Shown: positions 62,328 to 64,000 of the stretch, piece by piece
How the letters are laid out: every line of letters begins with the position of its first letter
How positions within the stretch are numbered: position 1 is the first letter of the stretch
Assembly: GCA_963759155.1 (NCBI GenBank)
Contig: CAVWXX010000005.1
Location: 310,001 to 374,000, forward strand
Source: SZUA-36 sp963759155
GTDB lineage: Bacteria; Pseudomonadota; Gammaproteobacteria; Xanthomonadales; SZUA-36
DNA length: 64,000 bases
Direction of reading: 5' to 3'
Translations under genes and position numbers: made by a program
Notes under the pieces: model-generated
Database searches by the model: none
The model's input: only the letters and a program-made list of their open reading frames with translations
Told to the model about the DNA's origin: nothing

Positions 62328-62606
62328 TCACCTTCGATAGTATTTACGCTCAGCCGCTGTTGCTTTCCGTGCTGATATAAGTCTAATAATAGAACCTGAT
62401 TTTCGTTCGCAATGACAAACGACGAGAACTCGAGGCCTAATACTCATACCAAGCAAAATAAATCGTTCTTCCTGACCTGAATGTTCTTCATCATCGAACT
62501 GAGTTGCATAATCATCGAAGAACACAGACTGGGCTTCATCAAATGAAACACCATGTTTCTTTTGATTTGCTTTGTCCTTCTTAGGGTCCCAGTCAAATTT
62601 AAGCAT
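62328..62606 (-). CDS. brnT: BrnT-type ribonuclease toxin (cassette)
   Basis: 92 residues with the BrnT pattern: FDWDPKKDKANQKKHGVSFD at the N-terminus, then EAQSVFFDD, RFILLGMS and the C-terminal basic catalytic stretch RLISARKATAAERKYYRR. It is an RNase-fold toxin balanced by BrnA. Its ATG (62604-62606) lies where the transcription start is predicted, so the mRNA would be leaderless; no ribosome site is visible. Promoter and operator are given separately. Confidence 0.93.
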   Translation of the reverse strand: MLKFDWDPKKDKANQKKHGVSFDEAQSVFFDDYATQFDDEEHSGQEERFILLGMSIRPRVLVVCHCERKSGSIIRLISARKATAAERKYYRR

Positions 62607-62641
62607 ACATATATTGTAAATACGTTATATGTATGCGTCAA
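62604..62641 (-). promoter_or_regulatory. brnTA promoter with overlapping operator
   Basis: Minus-strand -35 TTGACG (62636-62641), 17-base spacer, -10 TACAAT (62613-62618), predicted start at about 62606, the brnT ATG itself. A perfect nine-base inverted repeat (CATACATAT at 62604-62612, ATATGTATG at 62627-62635) overlaps the -10 and start, a likely BrnA binding site. Confidence 0.7.
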
Positions 62642-62647
62642 CCAAAG

Positions 62648-62743
62648 GCATAACGTCTTAGTTAAGCGGCGTAGAAATGCGCAGTATTTTTACGTCCGGT
62701 GGAGGCACGCAGCGCCGGAACAAACTTTAACGCTTTGTTATAC
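62648..62743 (-). repeat. attC site C (96 bases)
   Basis: Plus-strand ends GCATAACGTCTTAGTTAAGC (62648-62667) and TTTAACGCTTTGTTATAC (62726-62743). The inner TCCGGTGG (62695) and GCCGGAAC parts match the other attC sites. Confidence 0.88.
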
Positions 62744-63106
62744 CTTACTCGATTCATCGCACGTAACCGTTAAATCTGCATGAATAATAAGCGTCAGCCG
62801 TTTACCAATTTCATGATGGGTAACATAGCCGCATTTAGCGGTTTGGCTTGATCCGCCTGCAAACGATACTTGATATTCGTACATACCCTCCGCCTGCGAC
62901 CACGAATAGAATATTGTGCTTTCACCTTTAGGTGAAATCGACCCAAACACTATTCGACTAGACGGCAATTTGACAGTGACTTCATTAACGTTCTGACTGG
63001 ATTGGTTCACTATTACGACCTCTGGAGAGCCGATTAAGTAGACTCCAAAGGAAGCAGTGAGCAAAACCAACAAAACAACTACGCCAATGATTGATTTCAT
63101 TACCAT
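62738..63106 (-). CDS. Integron cassette protein with N-terminal membrane anchor
   Basis: 122 residues (an alternative ATG two codons in is possible). An N-terminal helix (MKSIIGVVVLLVLLTASFGVYL) leads to a periplasmic beta-rich domain: VVIVNQSSQNVNEVTVKL, FSPKGESTIFYSW-like, MYEYQVSFAGGSS and a final LTLIIHADLTVTC. The two Cys (AKCGYV and VTCDES) may form a disulfide. It resembles the small Ig-like secreted proteins often found in integrons, but I cannot name a family. The stop TAA is in the attC C core GTTATAC. Confidence 0.65.
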   Translation of the reverse strand: MVMKSIIGVVVLLVLLTASFGVYLIGSPEVVIVNQSSQNVNEVTVKLPSSRIVFGSISPKGESTIFYSWSQAEGMYEYQVSFAGGSSQTAKCGYVTHHEIGKRLTLIIHADLTVTCDESSKV

Positions 63107-63130
63107 GTGTGCCTGATTCGATTTCTTGAG

Positions 63131-63226
63131 GTATAACGTTTTAGTTAAGCGGCCCAGAAAGGTGCAGCATTTTTGGGTCCGGTGGAGGCGCGTAGCACCG
63201 TAACGAACTTAAACGCCTTGTTATAT
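63131..63226 (-). repeat. attC site B (96 bases)
   Basis: Plus-strand ends GTATAACGTTTTAGTTAAGC (63131-63150) and TTAAACGCCTTGTTATAT (63209-63226), with self-complementary GGTGCAGCA and CGTAGCACC pieces in the middle. Confidence 0.88.
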
Positions 63227-63235
63227 GAAATTCGT

Positions 63236-63448
63236 TTATGCACTGAGAAATTCTACCAGGTGTCCGATAAGCATTAACATGCCAAGCACTAGGCATGAAA
63301 TGCCAGCCAATCTTTTTAGCCAATTTGGAACCACGTCTGTTGATTCATTTGGACCTTTGTTAAACGACCCTATGAAAAGCAAAGCTCCGACAAGCACCAT
63401 CACCGCATAGGAAAACAATTGAAAATAGATTGCGTTTGGATGATCCAT
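63236..63448 (-). CDS. Integron cassette two-helix membrane protein (70 aa)
   Basis: 70 residues with two hydrophobic segments (YFQLFSYAVMVLVGALLFIG and LAGISCLVLGMLMLIGHLVE) around a polar loop KGPNESTDVVPNWLKR. No family recognised. The ATG at 63448 lies inside the attC A core GTTATATGG, so there is no ribosome site from the cassette itself; translation would be leaderless or rely on read-through from upstream. The stop is ten bases from attC B. Confidence 0.6.
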   Translation of the reverse strand: MDHPNAIYFQLFSYAVMVLVGALLFIGSFNKGPNESTDVVPNWLKRLAGISCLVLGMLMLIGHLVEFLSA

Positions 63449-63539
63449 ATAACGTCCGAATTAACCGGCGCGCAGCACGACGTTTCCGCGGAAACGCGCC
63501 ACTGCACTTTCCTGCGTCCGGTTGAATGATTTGTTAGCT
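63447..63539 (-). repeat. attC site A (93 bases)
   Basis: Plus-strand ends ATATAACGTCCGAATTAACC (63447-63466) and TTGAATGATTTGTTAGCT (63522-63539). The middle has a perfect GTTTCCGCGGAAAC palindrome. The arms differ most from the others, so this cassette may have a different source. Confidence 0.82.
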
Positions 63540-63809
63540 ACTATTCTCATGTAAGCGACCTTCTACATACTTGTGAAGGATACTGGCAACTAACGTTTGA
63601 TAAGGAATACCTTCAGCAAGGGCTTTTTTCTGCAACCCTCGAAGGTCTTTAGAAGAAAGCCGAATGTTGATCCTTGCATCCTTTTTGAACATTGCTTCGG
63701 CATATTGTTGATGCCTTTTCTGTATACCGGAGGCATCCTTTACACGCTTTGCCTTACCCGATTCAAATGCCTCCAAAATTTCACTTTCTTCCTTATCTAA
63801 CTTATTCAT
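63534..63809 (-). CDS. CopG/RHH-type antitoxin (cassette)
   Basis: 91 residues. The C-terminal RHH-like block is INIRLSSKDLRGLQKKALAE, then GIPYQTLVASILHKYVEGRL, as in antitoxins paired with BrnT/RelE-like toxins. The N-terminal part (DKEESEILEAFESGKAKRV) is family-typical. Its ATG overlaps the toxin stop by four bases (ATGA). The stop TAA lies in the attC A core GTTAGCT. Confidence 0.82.
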   Translation of the reverse strand: MNKLDKEESEILEAFESGKAKRVKDASGIQKRHQQYAEAMFKKDARINIRLSSKDLRGLQKKALAEGIPYQTLVASILHKYVEGRLHENSS

Positions 63810-64000
63810 TTCTCAGTACCTCGGTATGCTTTGGTTGCCTTTCGGCTCGGAATGATTGTCTTTAGAAAGACCTCTTCTTCCGATTCAATAAACGGAACTA
63901 GGTAAACATAGCCCTCAATTACAATCATATGGATTTGCTGGCCTGGATAGCGCACCTGATTCGGATGTTCGATTGTATCGAGAATGTCACCTGCCATGAT
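63806..64000 (-). CDS. Toxin partner of the CopG-type antitoxin, 5' end beyond window
   Basis: The C-terminal 64 residues are visible: AGDILDTIEHPNQVRYPGQQ, VIEGYVYLVPFIESEEEVFL and the ending KTIIPSRKATKAYRG. In relatives about 25-35 more residues precede this, so the gene starts beyond 64000; the in-frame ATG at 63997 is internal. The pattern fits the BrnT/DUF4258-like toxins. Four-base overlap with the antitoxin gene. Family call is from memory. Confidence 0.75.
   Translation of the reverse strand: MMAGDILDTIEHPNQVRYPGQQIHMIVIEGYVYLVPFIESEEEVFLKTIIPSRKATKAYRGTEK

Larger units (their letters stand above)
60906..64000 (-). mobile_element. Integron cassette array, distal end (attC-flanked cassettes)
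   Basis: Six attC-like sites (listed separately) share ends of the type TAACG...GTTA on the plus strand and separate minus-strand cassettes of about 300-650 bases. Spacing of attC cores, sizes of 86-96 bases for four of them, homogeneous end sequences and toxin-antitoxin cargo are all typical of a chromosomal integron. No integrase gene is seen; because the cassettes point left, intI and attI should lie beyond 64000, or the region is an integrase-less attC cluster. Confidence 0.85.

Noticed and set aside
60907..64000. An integrase gene inside the array
   Set aside because: No frame on either strand has tyrosine-recombinase features. All frames of useful length are cassette genes or their shadows, so the integrase is not in the window.
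60906..64000. CRISPR-like repeats
   Set aside because: The repeated 86-96-base units are separated by genes, are strongly self-complementary and carry attC core ends; there are no short regular spacers or cas genes.

Overview
The window reads as one continuous chromosomal stretch of a marine-type gammaproteobacterium. The call rests on gene content: a phasin and wax-ester/triacylglycerol synthases, a TonB-dependent receptor locus with tryptophan-halogenase, cupin and SapC proteins, DeaD and DbpA helicases, a UDP-xylose synthase, and a chromosomal integron. No rRNA or canonical tRNA gene is visible, so the lineage cannot be fixed more closely.

Layout. 1-7.3 kb is a neutral-lipid and polyester neighbourhood: phasin, an intact WS/DGAT, two alpha/beta hydrolases, a FieF-type metal exporter and a second WS/DGAT broken by two frame changes. 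7.5-12.1 kb holds small hypothetical genes and a tightly overlapping operon of an ECF sigma factor, a membrane anti-sigma-like protein and two exported HEAT-repeat proteins, closed by an intrinsic terminator. 12.2-17.8 kb carries a DUF885-like protein, an MFS and an EamA transporter, a GNAT, two GFA proteins and an MscS channel remnant.

17.9-38.9 kb is dominated by a probable beta-1,3/1,6-glucan (laminarin-like) utilisation locus. On the minus strand lie a TonB receptor, two flavin halogenase-like proteins, SapC, a cupin-8 protein and a secreted GH16. On the plus strand lie a LacI regulator, a sugar-porter MFS, a secreted clan GH-A enzyme, a GH149/GH94-like phosphorylase, a secreted GH30 and a GPH symporter. 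Three near-identical palindromic LacI operators sit in the divergent promoter region. The predicted flow is binding and uptake of oligosaccharides at the outer membrane, hydrolysis by GH16/GH30/GH-A, inner-membrane import by the MFS and GPH carriers, and cytoplasmic phosphorolysis. The phosphorylase, however, is broken by three apparent frame changes.

39-60.9 kb is mostly housekeeping and signalling: LysR, an aldehyde dehydrogenase/DUF779/GFA operon, a calcium-type P-ATPase, a 1233-residue hybrid kinase, UDP-xylose synthase with an LTA-synthase-like enzyme, deaD (with DEGD in place of DEAD), a ferredoxin reductase, a cold-shock gene with a long leader, and yaiI-dbpA-hlyIII.

60.9-64.0 kb is the distal end of an integron cassette array. 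Six attC-like sites separate short minus-strand cassettes encoding HicAB, BrnTA, a third toxin-antitoxin pair (cut by the window edge) and three proteins of unknown function. The integrase, if present, should lie beyond base 64000. The array ends at the start codon of yaiI and is co-oriented with the yaiI-dbpA-hlyIII operon. Stop codons of five cassettes lie inside the attC core sites.
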